From positions 262,679,111-262,743,110 of the forward strand of contig OX422219.1 in NCBI GenBank assembly GCA_949130495.1: DNA of 64,000 nucleotides, written 5' to 3'. A program made the translations under genes and the position numbers. The notes beneath the pieces were generated by a model. That model had not been told where the DNA came from, ran no database searches, and saw only the letters and a program-made list of their open reading frames with translations. Origin of the DNA: Sambucus nigra (taxonomy: Eukaryota; Streptophyta; Magnoliopsida; Dipsacales; Adoxaceae). Below, piece by piece: positions 1 to 12,227 of this stretch (position 1 is the first letter of the stretch; every line of letters starts with the position of its first letter).

Positions 1-1068
1 TTTCGGAATTTTGAGTATTATATCTAGTTGTGGTGATGTGAGGCTAGGGTAAAGAGATTAGAATATAAGTGGAGGCTAATAGAGAGGAGATGAAGAGTTT
101 TCTTAAATCTCAAGATGGGGTTTTGGAGAATTCAAGCTCAATTTAGCATCACAACCACTCTTGGAGAAAGGATTTGAAGAGAAGCTTCATCAAAGAGGAT
201 CAAAATCAGAACAGTCCAATATAAGACAACTATTTATCTTGCAATTTTTTATAAGTTATAATATCCATGTAGAGTAGGGCCTTTGAAGTTAGTAAAATGA
301 TTGATATTTTGTGATTTGATGAATATACCTTATAATTCGGAATAAGATTACATATAGAATGAATCCACTTGTATAAACAAAACGAAATACGCAGTTATGA
401 GATTTAGATCATGAGAACCTCCATCTAGATACAAATGGAATAACATAATTCTAGGGATTGAATTGTAGAACAACTTCTTAAATTTAAGAAGTCTATTAAA
501 TTGGGTTAATCAGGAATCATTTTAAACTTAAACCCTCATCTTAAAAACAGTTTTACGTTGTTTTGGATTCGAAAATGGTTATTCCATTTCCGCTGCCTCG
601 TAGAAAATCATGTTTTCTGCATGTTGTTCACTGATACGTTTTCTCCAAAAATGGCTCCGAAATGCCTCAAATTGCATTTTAAAAATCTCGAAATATTCGT
701 GGGGAAATTTTTTAGAAATGTTATTTTTGGTTTGTAGTTACGTTGGAGGTTGTATCAATTGATTGATTGTGATTTTTGTTCTATATTTGTATAATGAAAT
801 ATGAGGTTAAATTAAAAGGGTTTGAACCTCAATAAGGTGAAAATTGTTCGAACGAGATTGGTGTGTCATTTGAGCGACCCTAGGTTTTAGGTCTTGGAGA
901 TAGATATTTTTGCTACAAACGCGTGGCTGCCAGTTCTTATTATAAACTAGTGATATTAAGTAAGGGATAAATAGTACCCTTAGTGTAGTGAGAGATAATT
1001 GAAATTATCTGAAATTTAATTGAAAATTATGATATGTTGATTATACGAGTGAAATATATATTACGTAT
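1..1068 (+). mobile_element. Gypsy element B, LTR (upstream half), duplicate copy 1
   Basis: This matches 11160-12227 almost base for base, so it is the same B LTR in a second copy of the locus, cut by the window edge on the left. It ends in CGTAT (1064-1068), the target duplication of the A remnant that follows. The LTR resumes at 4719. Open frames inside it recur in every B LTR and are not genes. Confidence 0.85.
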
Positions 1069-2185
1069 TGTAATACCCCGTATTTTTATGCTTTCTAAAA
1101 TTGGGGATTTATTAAATTTGATGTGAGTTATTAATTTAATATAAATCCGAAATTAATTATTTTTAATTACTAACGTGACGAGAGTTAGTAATTATTTGAA
1201 ACTTGTTGAATATTACTAATGAGCAAAGTAATATATAAAATTGGTCCTATTAAATGTCACGAGTGAATAAAATGACAATTTTGGAAATTTAAGTAGGGAC
1301 ACGCCCGTGTCGTGTTGGGACTAAATTTTGATTAATAAAAGTGAATTATTTATAAGTCACTCGTATGGTAATTTCGAGTGCGCCAAAGTGTTCGGAAGGG
1401 TCGAGATAGTCAAAATAATGTACCCGGGGGTTTAGTTTGGGTCTCGGGGCATTTTTAGGCTTAATTAACACCCCGGGAGGGCGTTTTAGGCATTTTGTAT
1501 TTTTGGGCTTGGAAACCTACGAATTTTCTAGGTTATATCAGATTATTAGGATTGTCTTCTAGGGTTAACACAACCAAAAACAAGATATGCCCATTGGAGA
1601 AGGAAGGGAAGAACTTAGCAAGGAGTTCTACGCCAAGAACCCCTCCGTTTGCACCGCCGTCACTGCCAAAAGTTTGATCGCGCAACGAGGATCACCACCA
1701 CACTGATTTCATCGACAAATTAGAAACAAAAATTCTCAGGCAAGTATTTATCTTGCTTAATTTAGTTAATGCCTCATTCATATTAGTTTAGGGTTGATTA
1801 GGATGAGTTTTTATGAAAGAAAACCTATGATGGAGGTTAGAAATTGCATGTTGTAGAGATATAAACATCGATATGGAAATTCCCTTCACATGTAGAGGTT
1901 AAAATACGAATTTACATTGGGTTAGAAGTAGAAATTCTGGAAAAAGAATGAAAAGAATTAAGTTAAAGAAATTTTTAGGGTTCATGAGAATTATATGAAT
2001 TTTGGCCCTTTTAATCCATGATACTTGATGAAAACTCGCATGCCTTACGTAGAATATTGTTTATTTGGGTTTATAATGATTGTGGTATAAATTTCTAGGA
2101 GTTTGGGAGTTAAAAACTTGGATTTGGATGATTTTGGATGATAATCCCCGTAACTGGTATTCTACAGTTTTTGCCATACCTGCTT

Positions 2186-2260
2186 GATCGATCGATCGAG
2201 CCAAGAGCTTCGATCGATCGACGGTTCGATCGATCAACCCCTTTTTATCGATCGATCGAC
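2186..2260. repeat. CGATCGAT palindrome clusters in the A LTR
   Basis: Four short runs of CGAT repeats (about 2186-2199, 2211-2221, 2227-2235, 2248-2259) lie within 75 bp. The same block occurs at about 13296-13370. The copy near 21097-21150 has lost one run. Each run is self-complementary. Function unknown. Confidence 0.8.
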
Positions 2261-3079
2261 CCCTCCTGGGAATAAATAGATTTTTCCTTACGTTGAGTTA
2301 ATCCGATTAAATACGAAATAACTCTTGACTAATGTTATTAGAGCATAATGAAACATAAAAAGGACCAGTAGGGTCAAGGTAAACCCCGTTTAGTGGAACT
2401 TTAATGCAATGGGAAAATGAAGGTGTAAACCGGAAAGATTCATACCTAAGAAATTTAATGGGTGTAGACTTAATAATCGAAATGTCTAGGAGTTGGATTA
2501 GAAGGTAAGAGAGGGCCTACTGAATTTGTACTTAGCTAAGGAAAATACTTCGAGAGATGAGAAGTGAGCTAGAATAAATTAAATTTCGAAAATAAAAATC
2601 AATAAGTTCGTTATAAGAAATAATCGAATAAAAATGTACTACGGATGGAATAATATAATGTTGGGTCGTGGCGTACCTAACTTATGAATGTGCATAGTTA
2701 TATATCTATATGACTCTATGATTGATCATATATTTTATGTGTATAAAAATCATGCACGCGTTACTTGCTATCCCTGAGCCTACCGCGCTGGGACAATCTT
2801 ATCTCGATGGGACCTTTATGGGGGATATTGACTCGTACCCTAGAAGATAGAATTCCTTGGTACAGGCTATCGAATCGATAGTCAGACGGTCCTAAGAGAT
2901 GTGAGGGTATGTGCTATTCTCTTAGAGACTTGGAAACTATGCTTTGCCTCATTTTGTATGTGTTTTGTGTTAATACAGTTCGAGAGTGATTCCGAACTAG
3001 TATTTCCCTTAGTACGAGTGATACGGGGACTAGATAGCAGAGTATGCCCACACCATAGATTTTACGTGGGGTGCTGTTA

Positions 3080-3180
<101 letters not shown>

Positions 3181-3616
3181 GACCATTTAATATATATATA
3201 TATATATTTAAATCTGGAATTTGGAAACTACCTGCTGTGATTATGGTATGCAAGAAAATAATAATTATTCCAACTTGGGAATAAGTGTTTGAAAAGTATG
3301 ATATATTATTGGGGAACTTTATTATCAAATAAGGCTTATGTAAGAATTGTACTGTTAAATAAGATTAACCTCCTAAACATTTGAAATCACCAGCTTGAAA
3401 TCTTTCGAGTAACATAAGATAAAAGAAGTTAAACTGTTCGTAAGATTAGTGCGATAGTTGTGCACACTAGAAGAGAGGTGAGATGTTCTCAAGAGAGGGT
3501 TGTTACTAATATGTTATTGCATTAGCCAGTAAACATTTTAAATACTTGCTAAACTAAAATTTTAAATTGTTTTACCATCAGGCTCTGACCCGTTTACTGT
3601 TATCTCTCCTCTCTTG

Positions 3617-3647
<31 letters not shown>

Positions 3648-4201
3648 ATATATTACAGGTGCCCAGCCATAGAGGCGTCTTGCATAGGATCCTATGGAAG
3701 GAACGCGCTGCAACTTAGGTGGGAGTTGCAGGCCTCTTGCTTAGACGATATCAATTTTGTTGATTCCACTCCTAGCATTATTTTATCCAGTTGGGAATGT
3801 GTCGACTTTTCCATTATTCAGTTGTTTTATTGGATATTATGATTCGTTTATTTCCAGTATTTACATTTTTGGGATTTATTATTGTCAGGATGTTTTCCTT
3901 TAAGTTTTTAATGTTGGAATCAATCAGTTGAATGTTTAATTGTTTTGATTATATGTTTCAGAATAGTTGTTGTGTTATTGCTTAACTATGAAATATGTAA
4001 AGTTTTAAATGTTGGTTTTTAAAATAAAATTTGGAAAGTAATATCTAAAATGATTTTGACACTTAGCTTAATTATTTAGGGTGTTTAATTGGAAAAGTTA
4101 TTTTTACGACAGTGATGATAAGAATGAACCAACCGTTCACCTTGATTATAATTTAATAAAGGACTGATCACACGATATTTAATTAGGCGAGGTGTCACAG
4201 G

Positions 4202-4213
4202 TGGTATCAGAGC
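4202..4213 (+). other. Primer binding site of element A (initiator tRNA-Met type)
   Basis: TGGTATCAGAGC lies two bases after the LTR end. It is the usual plant gypsy/copia complement of the initiator tRNA-Met 3' end. Confidence 0.85.
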
Positions 4214-4382
4214 ATCAGGTTCTAGTGTCCTTAAGATCTGTACGGCTTATTTCGCTTTCAACTTAGCGTTCTTGTTATAGAGCCCTATTTTAGGATTGTT
4301 GTATTCTTGCTTTTATGATTACGTCTTCAGCTATTTAAGATTTGATAATAACTGTAGACTAATAAATTTCTTCACATTTCAG

Positions 4383-4556
4383 ATGCCTCCAAAATGTTCC
4401 CCAAAGGATAGGCATGCCCAATCCGAGCAACCAGTAGCTCCGGCTCAGGGAATGATGAACGCAAATGAGGTAGCCACCATCGTTGCTCAGGCGGTGAATG
4501 CCTCTCTAGCGGAGTACATCACAGTATCCTTGAAACAATTAAATAGTTATTTTTAG
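4383..4556 (+). pseudogene. Element A gag, N-terminal fragment
   Basis: This is the start of the A Gag protein, beginning MPPKCSPKDRHAQ, the usual N-terminus of Tekay-type gag. It breaks off after about 50 residues, where a deletion joins it to a remnant of another LTR end. The same truncated version, with the same deletion junction, is at 23337-23492, so the deletion is older than the duplication of the locus. Zinc knuckle, protease and all of pol are missing here. Confidence 0.75.
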
Positions 4557-4565
4557 CATCACTTG

Positions 4566-4713
4566 ATAGCAGAGTATGCCCTATTATGACAGTGATGCTA
4601 AGAATGGATAGTTATTTTTACGACAGTGATGCTAAGAATGAACTAACCGTTCACCTTAATTATAATTTAATAAAGGACTGATCACCCGGTATTTAATTAG
4701 GCGGGGTATCACA
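4566..4713 (+). mobile_element. Element A, terminal remnant of a further LTR
   Basis: This repeats the last about 105 bases of the A LTR (from GTTATTTTTACGACAG to the terminal TCACA), preceded by a scrambled LTR piece. It is followed directly by CGTAT (4714-4718), matching CGTAT at 1064-1068. It is therefore the true 3' end of the A insertion. Confidence 0.85.
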
Positions 4714-4718
4714 CGTAT
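4714..4718. repeat. Target site duplication of element A (copy 1)
   Basis: CGTAT here and at 1064-1068 flank the A remnant. The unoccupied site survives in B's other LTR at about 56152-56165. Confidence 0.85.
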
Positions 4719-6058
4719 GAGTTGATGAAATTAGGTTGTGTGTATATCTACTGAATAATATATAAATAGATTGTGTGAATACCTATAGATATGATTTTAT
4801 TATGTGTGTGAACATACCTACACTACCTCGTATCAGGAGGTTTATGCGTAGAGGGCGATCCCACCTTGACGATTCCAGTGAGGTCTGGATTAGTACCCAG
4901 AGCACGGAACTTAGGACGGTCCACTATGTGTCGTGTATTAGTAGGATTGGCAGGTGATTTAGGTGCGTTAGTCATGTGTGTATCCCAAAGGTATAGAACT
5001 ATGTTCGCTTCCCCTATGATGTTGATTTATTTTGGTTTCGAGGAAACATGTCGAACCAATAGTCCTTTATTGAGTACGAGAGGTACATGGAGTTGATAGC
5101 AGAGTATGCTAGCATCACAAGTGACCATTATAGGGATGCAATATATGTGTATCTATTGTATGTGTGATATGGAACAGTAGAATTGATAGATGACGAATAT
5201 CTAAAAAAGAAATTAAATGGTGAAATTTAAATACGTGGCTCAATAATAAAATGAGAATAAATAATTTATTATTAAAACCGTAGTAGCATATAGTATGGGG
5301 ATATACGTGAGAATTAGACTTATCGAGGGTAGTCAGATACCTTAGATAGTTGGGAAGGGGGTGCTAGTTAGGTAGAATACGTTAGGCGTGCAAATTAGTT
5401 GAGATGTAAGAATCCCAAGTCAGTGTACGTGAATAATACATGGGTAATAAAAAAATAATTTATATTACGATTTAAATACTTCCTAAATATTTTCAAAATG
5501 TTTTACTTGGGATCTAACCCGTGTCAAAATATTTTCAAAACATTTTAGGTGTCCAACCACATGGATGGCCAACTTAGAAATCCTATCCAGTGACACGTAG
5601 GTGCAGCATTGTGGATATTCGCATGATATTTCTTAGATGCTTCATCTTGTTCTTCATAATAGGAGATCCATTATCAGTTTATTTGGGCGTGTTTCCTTCA
5701 AACTATCTATTTATTCCAGTTACACAGCAAACAATATTTAGATTTCATTTACATATTTTAGATTGTGGTTGGATTTTGTGCTTATAGAACTGATGGTTTA
5801 TTCGGTCTCCTTTATTTAATTATTCAAATGTGTTATGTGATTGTTTAGACTATATTATGTGGGAATGGTTTAATTCATTTAAATTAGTGTTGCGTGGGTT
5901 AATAATAAAAGATAAAATTAACGCCAACTTATTTTAGCATAGGTGATTAGTTTAAAAAAATGTTTTCGACTGTGATGCTAAGACTGAAACCATTAATGAT
6001 TCCGATCCAATTTAACAATGGATTGATCACCCACGATTTAAATAGGTGGGGTGTCATA
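4719..6058 (+). mobile_element. Gypsy element B, LTR (downstream half), copy 1
   Basis: Continues the LTR begun at 1-1068 and ends GTGTCATA. It matches 23673-24811 and 56162-57275. About 200 bases at 4885-5105 are kept here and in the 3' LTR, but are deleted from the 23673 copy. Confidence 0.85.
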
Positions 6059-6060
6059 GA

Positions 6061-6072
6061 TGGTATCAGAGC
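6061..6072 (+). other. Primer binding site of element B
   Basis: TGGTATCAGAGC follows the LTR end by two bases. It is intact here but decayed at 24814 in the other copy. Confidence 0.8.
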
Positions 6073-6246
6073 CAGGTTCTAGTGTCCATAGGATCTGTAC
6101 GGTTTACTACAATTTTACCGTAGCGTTCTTTGATGTAGAGCCCCATTATTAGGGCTGTTGTATTCATAATCACGTATTTTATATTACGTTCTTCGGCGGT
6201 TATATTTATATTGATAGTGAACTCATACAATTTGATCTATTTTTTT

Positions 6247-6779
6247 ATGTCACCTAGGAGGGAATGACAGGTTGGGATCACCCGAAGAGGTGATGCTGGA
6301 AATGATCAATTAGTACCTCTAGTACCACAAGGTATGGTAAGCATCACAGAGGTGGCTGATAGTGTAGTACAAGAAGTTACTATCGTATATTACACTATTG
6401 AAAGCATAGTGTCCAACTAATAGGAACCAAAAGAGTAAGTTAACCTAGTCAGTCAAGCAAGTCAGGAAAAAATAGTAACAATGTAACACCAAAGCAACAT
6501 CGACAGGATACTCGAGGTCCTCAGGGCCAAGAGAATAATAGAGATGGCCAGCAGTGTCAAAGCCACCAGGGCCAACATGACCAGGAGAAGGGAGATTTCA
6601 AAGGGGGATGTTTTACATGTAGAAAGGGTAGCCACAAGAGATAAATTTGTCCACAACGAGCTAAGGAAAAGCCTCAATCGGACTAACAAGGTTAAAAGGA
6701 GAAATTTCACTAGTCGTTGTTATATATGTGAGGAGGCAAGTCACTTAAAGAAATATTGTTTACAGCAGGGCCAATAGTA
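6247..6779 (+). pseudogene. Element B gag remnant (copy 1)
   Basis: Begins MSPRRE and is stopped after a few codons. The central capsid-like domain found in element A at 15819-16253 is absent, so the N-terminus runs almost directly into the Gln-rich tail. Two CCHC knuckles can be read: CFTC..GSHKR..C, broken here by a TAA, and CYICEEASHLKKYC in another frame. Non-functional. The copy at 25000-25521 keeps the first knuckle without a stop. Confidence 0.7.
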
Positions 6780-7048
6780 GGGTCAGTACCATCAAGGCAA
6801 TCAGGGCCAATGTTAGAGAGAGTTTCCAGGCTAGTGTTTTATTTATGGACAACTGCTCCATAAGAGGAGGGGCTTCCCACAGAAAGGAAGAGAGTCGCAA
6901 AGGTAGGGTGACCCATAGGAATAGTAGGCGCAAAGGTCACCTATGACACCAGACCCACCCGCACCACCACATTAGAGAAAACTTCAGTATGGGCATGTCT
7001 ATAACGTCCGAGATGCTACCATTCAGTAGGCCCCTCGGGTATCACCAA

Positions 7049-7482
7049 TAGTAGCTGGTACATTTACTATACATAGGCTTACGGGTAGTTCTTTATTTGA
7101 TATTAGGGCATCACACTCTTTCATAGTGATAATATTTCGGCAAGTTGTCGGCCTATTACAGACAGTTGGTAGTCTCCTTATGTGCGTGGAGTCACCGATG
7201 GGTAACGGGTTGCTTTTACACTTGATTTGTATAGGTGTGGATATCGATATGGGTAGATTATGTTTAGCTGCCGTTCTTCTTGTATTGAATATGGAAGGTT
7301 ATGATGTTATCATAGGGACGGATTGTTTAGCGGGTTATCGGGCGATGATAGATTGTTACGGGGGGACTATTGCATTTTGGATACTGAGGCAGAAGATGGT
7401 TTTAGTGGAGATGCCTCTTTTGAGGGAGGATCGAGAACTCATCTTTACTACATTGAGGAGAAGACCTCATAGGAGGTGGTAG
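7049..7482 (+). pseudogene. Element B protease region (copy 1)
   Basis: Resembles the aspartic protease and linker of Tekay-type pol. The active-site motif expected as DTGASHSFI reads DIRASHSFI, so the catalytic triplet is lost. The conserved block LNMEGYDVIIGTDCLAGYRAMIDC follows, as in element A at about 16945-17020. It ends at a stop after a frameshifted tail. The intact family enzyme would process Gag-Pol. This copy could not. Confidence 0.65.
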
Positions 7483-7539
7483 TTTCTTTAGGCTCGATTC
7501 CAGTTGTGAGGTAATTCTAGGATGTCTTCCTAGATATAC

Positions 7540-8207
7540 CCGGATTACCGCCTAGCCGGGAAATTGATTTTGTTACTGATCTAGCATCGAGTACGAGACC
7601 GATAGCTCGATCACCCTATCGCATGGCCTCATCTGAGATGCGTGAGTTTAGAGAGCAGATTCAATAGCTCTTGGGGCAGAGTTTTTATTCAACGGAGTAC
7701 TTCACAATGGGTGCACCGGTGTTATTTGTTAAGAATAAGGATGGGTCGCTTTGATTGTGTATTGTCTACAGATAGTTGAATAAGGTCATGACTCTAAATA
7801 AATATCCACTACCTAGTATTGATGATTTATTCGACCAGCTAAGGGGATCAACTTACTTCCCCAAGATTGATTTGCAATATGGTTATCAGCTGTTACACAT
7901 TAGGGAGGAGGGCATTCCTAAGACTACTGTTCTAACACGATATGCGTCCTATGAGTTTAGAGTGATGTTATATGGACTCACCAATGCGCCAGCAATGTTT
8001 ACGGATCTGATGAACTGGGTTTTTCGAGAGTTCCTTAACCAGTTTGTGATTGTGTTCATTGATGATATAATGGTTTACTCTCGTTCTGAGGATGAGCATG
8101 CCAACACTTATAGAAGGTTTTACAGACACTTAGGTAACACCATTTATATGCAAAGTTTAATAAATGTGGGTTCTGGTTTTGGGAGGTACAGTTTTTGGGA
8201 CACATAG
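7540..8207 (+). pseudogene. Element B reverse transcriptase remnant (copy 1)
   Basis: Ty3/gypsy reverse transcriptase in pieces. The stretch from 7776 reads [22 protein letters not shown], then the catalytic FIDD motif, then YSRSEDEHA. Stops and frameshifts occur upstream (Q to stop near 7665, W to stop near 7755) and after residue 140. Catalytic aspartates are present, but the frame is not functional. Confidence 0.75.
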
Positions 8208-8884
8208 TGTTTGAGAAGGGTATAGCAATTAATCCAAGAAAGGTATGGGTGGTGAGGGGTTGGGGAAAGCCCACGACACCGAATGAGGTTTGCATTTTTT
8301 TGAGGGTTTGGCAAAATATTATCGGAGGTTTGTTAAGGGTTTTTGGAAGATTGCGGGTTCGTTGAGCAACTTGACTCGTAAAGGGGTTCCGTCTATTTCG
8401 GACGACCATTTTCAGTTAGCTTTCGATGAGCTAAACGACAAATTGACCTCAGCACCCGTACTTGCACTGCCTAAGGGTGAGTAGCATATTGTGTTTGCAC
8501 TGATGCATCCTTGTAGGGACTTGGGGGTGTATTCCATCAGGATGAGAGAGCTATAGCATATGCATCATGCAAACTTAAGCCCGATGAGAAGAGTTACCCC
8601 ACGCAAGATTTGGAGTTATCCGTTGTTGTATTTGCCTTAAGGATCTGGAGGCATTATTTATTGGGCGAGCAACTTACCTCATTCACGGACCATAAATCAC
8701 TTCAGTATCTGTTCACGAATAAGGATTTGAATATGAGGCAGAGGAGGTGGTTAGAGTTCATAAAGGATTACTAGTTTGATATTCAGTATTATTTAGGAAA
8801 GGTTAATGTGGTGGTAGATGTGTTAAGCCAAAGACCAGTAAGTGAGCGAGCAACGGTTTGGAAAGCGAAGTGGAGAGAGCTTTG
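8208..8884 (+). pseudogene. Element B RNase H region (copy 1)
   Basis: Homologous to 26951-27637, where it is better kept. Here the frame is broken by indels and by a CAG-to-TAG change at about 8771. CpG sites near 8820 are decayed relative to the other copy. The TDHKSL and [17 protein letters not shown] blocks are recognisable. It ends at the X insertion (target duplication ATCAG, 8988-8992). Confidence 0.65.
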
Positions 8885-8992
8885 ACACGATAATGGGATT
8901 ATTATAGCGTGTATGTCTATGTTAGATATCTGCCCAAGATTGTTATAATGGTAGTGAAAGCACAGACAGGGGATCGGTATTGCCAGGATCAG

Positions 8993-9782
8993 TGATAAGC
9001 ACCCAAAAGTGTATATTTTATACCCCAAATACATGTATTTTAATTCTAACTCTCAACAAAATGGGTCTTATGAGCTTATATGTCTATTTTGTAGGTCATA
9101 TGCATGTTACTTTGTTCAAATGCTCAAATCTCAGTAAATAGCGGTTAAAAAGTGATAACCCTAACTCCCGCAGCCTTACCATATCCTCGAACCTAGCCTA
9201 AATCGAGTCCAAACCAAATCGAGTCCAAACCTATCCCGAGCTTTCTGTGTATCTAGTTTGTATTTTTATTACTTTTTAGATTTTTATTTTGTGTCACTTT
9301 TAGTTATTAGGATTTATGTTAAATTTTATTGATAATTTTGTATATATTTTTAGGATTTATTTGTGTCAGCTAATTTTAAAATTTCTTTTTCTTTAAGTGT
9401 AAGTTTTATTTTGATTTTGATTTTTGATTTTTTGTTTTTATTTTATTTAGCTTTATTTTTATTAGGATAGGTTTATTTTTGTCTTTCATTAGGAATTTAA
9501 TTTTCTAGTTTTATTAGATTTTGTATTTTCTTTCGTTTTATTTTATTAGGATTTTAATTTTTAGTTTTAATAGATTTTAATTTTTCGTTTTATTAATTTT
9601 ACTATTTTTTAATTTTTTTTATTTGGTAGTGTTATTTTTAGTTAGGTGTACAAATCTAACAGACACACACGCACTAGTTACATTACACCTCACCTACACA
9701 CTAAAACACTTACATATCCTAAACCCTCACCACACTTTATCCTACCCCATCATCATCTTCGACCCAACAACACTCTCTCCTA
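8993..9782 (+). mobile_element. Element X, 5' LTR fragment (copy 1)
   Basis: Starts TGATAAGCACCC right after ATCAG, exactly as at 27745 and 33774. It is collinear with 27745-28525 and stops in a CTCTCTCC run at about 9782, where unrelated sequence begins. I read that point as the duplication breakpoint. Confidence 0.85.
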
Positions 9783-10240
9783 AAATTCGTGGGTTTTAAT
9801 CCCTTAATTTTTAAAATTACCAAAATACCCTTCTAGGTTGCCGGTTTGGCCTAAAAATGCCCCGTGACCCAAACTAAACCCCCGGCTTGTGTTTTTTTGA
9901 CTATTTCGACCATTCCGGATAGTTGGCGCACTCAAAATAACCATTTGGTTGATAAAAATATAATTCACTTTTTAATTTAAATAATTTTGTTCTTGACGCG
10001 AGTGACACACGTGTCCCAACTAAGTTTCCCAAATTATCGTATTTCTACCTCGCGATAACTTTAATATTTTCAATACTCATATATTACCATGTATACTCAG
10101 AAATACTCAATTTTAACATCATAATCAAATACCAACTCACATCTCGCTAGTATTTATATCCGGATTAATTCCCAATTAATTCTCATTTAATTCAATCAAT
10201 CCCTTAAATAAAAATCAATAAAATTACGGGATATTACCGA
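9783..10240 (-). mobile_element. Gypsy LTR fragment, reverse orientation
   Basis: Read on the minus strand from 10240 this resembles the first about 450 bases of the A LTR: GGTAATATCCCGTAATTTT at the start, then GAGTGCGCCAACT, then GGGGGTTTAGTTTGGGTC, then CACGAATTTTAGG. It is a diverged relative of A, truncated at the duplication junction. No coding sequence. Confidence 0.7.
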
Positions 10241-10245
10241 AAGAT

Positions 10246-10711
10246 ACAGTGACGCAAATTGGATATCTGATTCTAATGACTTAAAATCAATAAGTTGATA
10301 TGTATTTACTCTTGAAGGTGCATTCGTAGCCTAAAAATCCTTGAAATAAACATGCATTGTAAGATCCATTATGGAATTTGAATTCATTGCTTTAGACAAA
10401 GCTGGAGAAGAAGTAAAATGGCTTTATAACTTCCTTGAGGACATTACAATTTGGCCAAAGCCTATGATATCATAACCCATTGTGATGACCAATCTTCATA
10501 TGGAAGGGCAAAAAATAAAAATTATAACAGTAAGTCACAACATATACGTCGTCGACATGAAACTGTTACACAATTGCTCTCAAATAAAATTATTTCCATT
10601 GACTATGTAAAGTCAAAGAAAAATATTGAGGATCCACTAACCAAAGGTATACTTGGAGAGGAAGTGGTAAGTTCATCATGTGTAATGGTCCTAAAGCCTG
10701 TTAGAACTTAA
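10246..10711 (+). pseudogene. Copia element D, RNase H C-terminal remnant
   Basis: Ty1/copia RNase H tail. Readable blocks, with frameshifts between them: SDANWISDSND, EFEFIALDKAGEE, HCDDQSS, SKSQHIRRRHETV, IISIDYVKSKKNIEDPLTKG. These are the conserved end blocks of copia polyproteins. The piece from 10451 is open for 86 codons. Gypsy element B is inserted 24 bases after the stop, and D's 3' flank resumes at 57276. Confidence 0.75.
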
Positions 10712-10734
10712 AAAGAGTCCCCTTACTGGAAAAC

Positions 10735-12227
10735 TATAACAACCCGTATTTTTAAAGAACTAAAAATGAATTAATTTGGTTAAAATTTAAATTACACGTG
10801 TGATGTAATTTAATGGAACGTAAATATGATGCGTTAATTAAATTATTAATCGGAGAGATGTGATTAATTATTATTGAATAAAATTAATAAGTGAATAGTA
10901 ATTATATAATTGATGTCACAATGAGTGACCGTGACGTGATAAAATAACCGAATGTTGTGAGTGGACTAAATAAGGTGGAGATAGAAAATAAATTATGAGT
11001 AACCCAGATGATGATTTTGAGGTTACGGTTGAGTCCATATGAGTCGAAACAGTTAAAAAAGTGTACTCGGGTGTGTAGTTTGGGTCCCGGGATAGTTTTA
11101 GACATAATTAACAACCCGAGAGGGAATTTTAGTCATTTTATAACTTAGGGTTAAGAGAATTTCGGAATTTTGAGTATTATATATAGTTGTGGTGATGTGA
11201 GGCTAGGGTAAAGAGATTAGAATATAAGTGGAGGCTAATAGAGAGGAGAGGAAGAGTTTTCTTGAAGCTCAAGTCGGGGTTTTGGGGAATTCAAGCTCAA
11301 TTTAGCATCACAACCACTATTGGAGAAAGGATTTGAAGAGAAGCTTCATCAAAGAGGATCAAAATCATAACAGTCCAATATAAGACAACTATTTATCTTG
11401 CAAATTTTTATTTGTTATAATATCCATGTAGAGTAGGGCCTTTGAAGTTAGTAAAATTATTGATATTTTGTGATTTGATGAATATACCTTATAATTCGGA
11501 ATAAGATTACATATAGAATGAATCCACTTGTATAAACAAAACAAAATACGCAGTTATGAGATTTAGATCATGAGACCCTCCATCTAGATACAAATGGAAT
11601 AACATAATTCTAGGGATTGAATTGTAGAACAACTTCTTAAATTTAAGAAGTCTATTAAATTGGGTAAATCAGGAATCATTTTAAACTTAAACCCTGATCT
11701 TAAAAACTGTTTTACGTTGTTTTGGATTCGAAAATGGTTATTCCATTTCCGCTGCCTCGTAGAAAATCATGTTTTCTGCATGTTGTTCACTGATACGTTT
11801 TCTCCATTAATGGCTCCGAAATGCCTCAAATTGCATTTTAAAAATCTCGAAATATTCGTGGGGAAATTTTTTAGAAATGTTATTTTTGGTTTGTAGTTAC
11901 GTTGGAGGTTGTATTAATTGATTGATTGTGATTTTTGTTCTATATTTGTATAATGAAATATGAGGTTAAATTAAAAGGGTTTGAACCTCAATAAGGTGAA
12001 AATTGTTCGAACGAGATTGGTGTGTCATTTGAGCGACCCTAGGTTTTAGGTCTTGGAGATAGATATTTTCGCTACAAACGCGTGGCTGCCAGTTCTTATT
12101 ATAAACTAGTGATATTAAGTAAGGGATAAATAGTACCCTTAGTGTAGTGAGAGATAATTGAAATTATCTGAAATTTAATTGAAAATTATGATATGTTGAT
12201 TATACGAGTGAAATATATATTACGTAT
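10735..12227 (+). mobile_element. Gypsy element B, 5' LTR, first part
   Basis: Begins TATAACAACCCG, matching TGTGATAACCCG of B's 3' LTR at 40222. It runs to the CGTAT target site (12223-12227) of element A and resumes at 23673. Reassembled length is about 2.63 kb, close to the 3' LTR without its insertions. The flanks AAAAC (10730-10734) and GAACC (57276-57280) are an imperfect target duplication. Confidence 0.82.

Noticed and set aside
4202..4213. tRNA-Met gene fragment
   Set aside because: The TGGTATCAGAGC motifs are primer binding sites next to LTR ends; no tRNA fold around them.
11660..11896. 78-codon frame in the B LTR
   Set aside because: It lies wholly in an LTR, is broken in the sister copies and has no domain.
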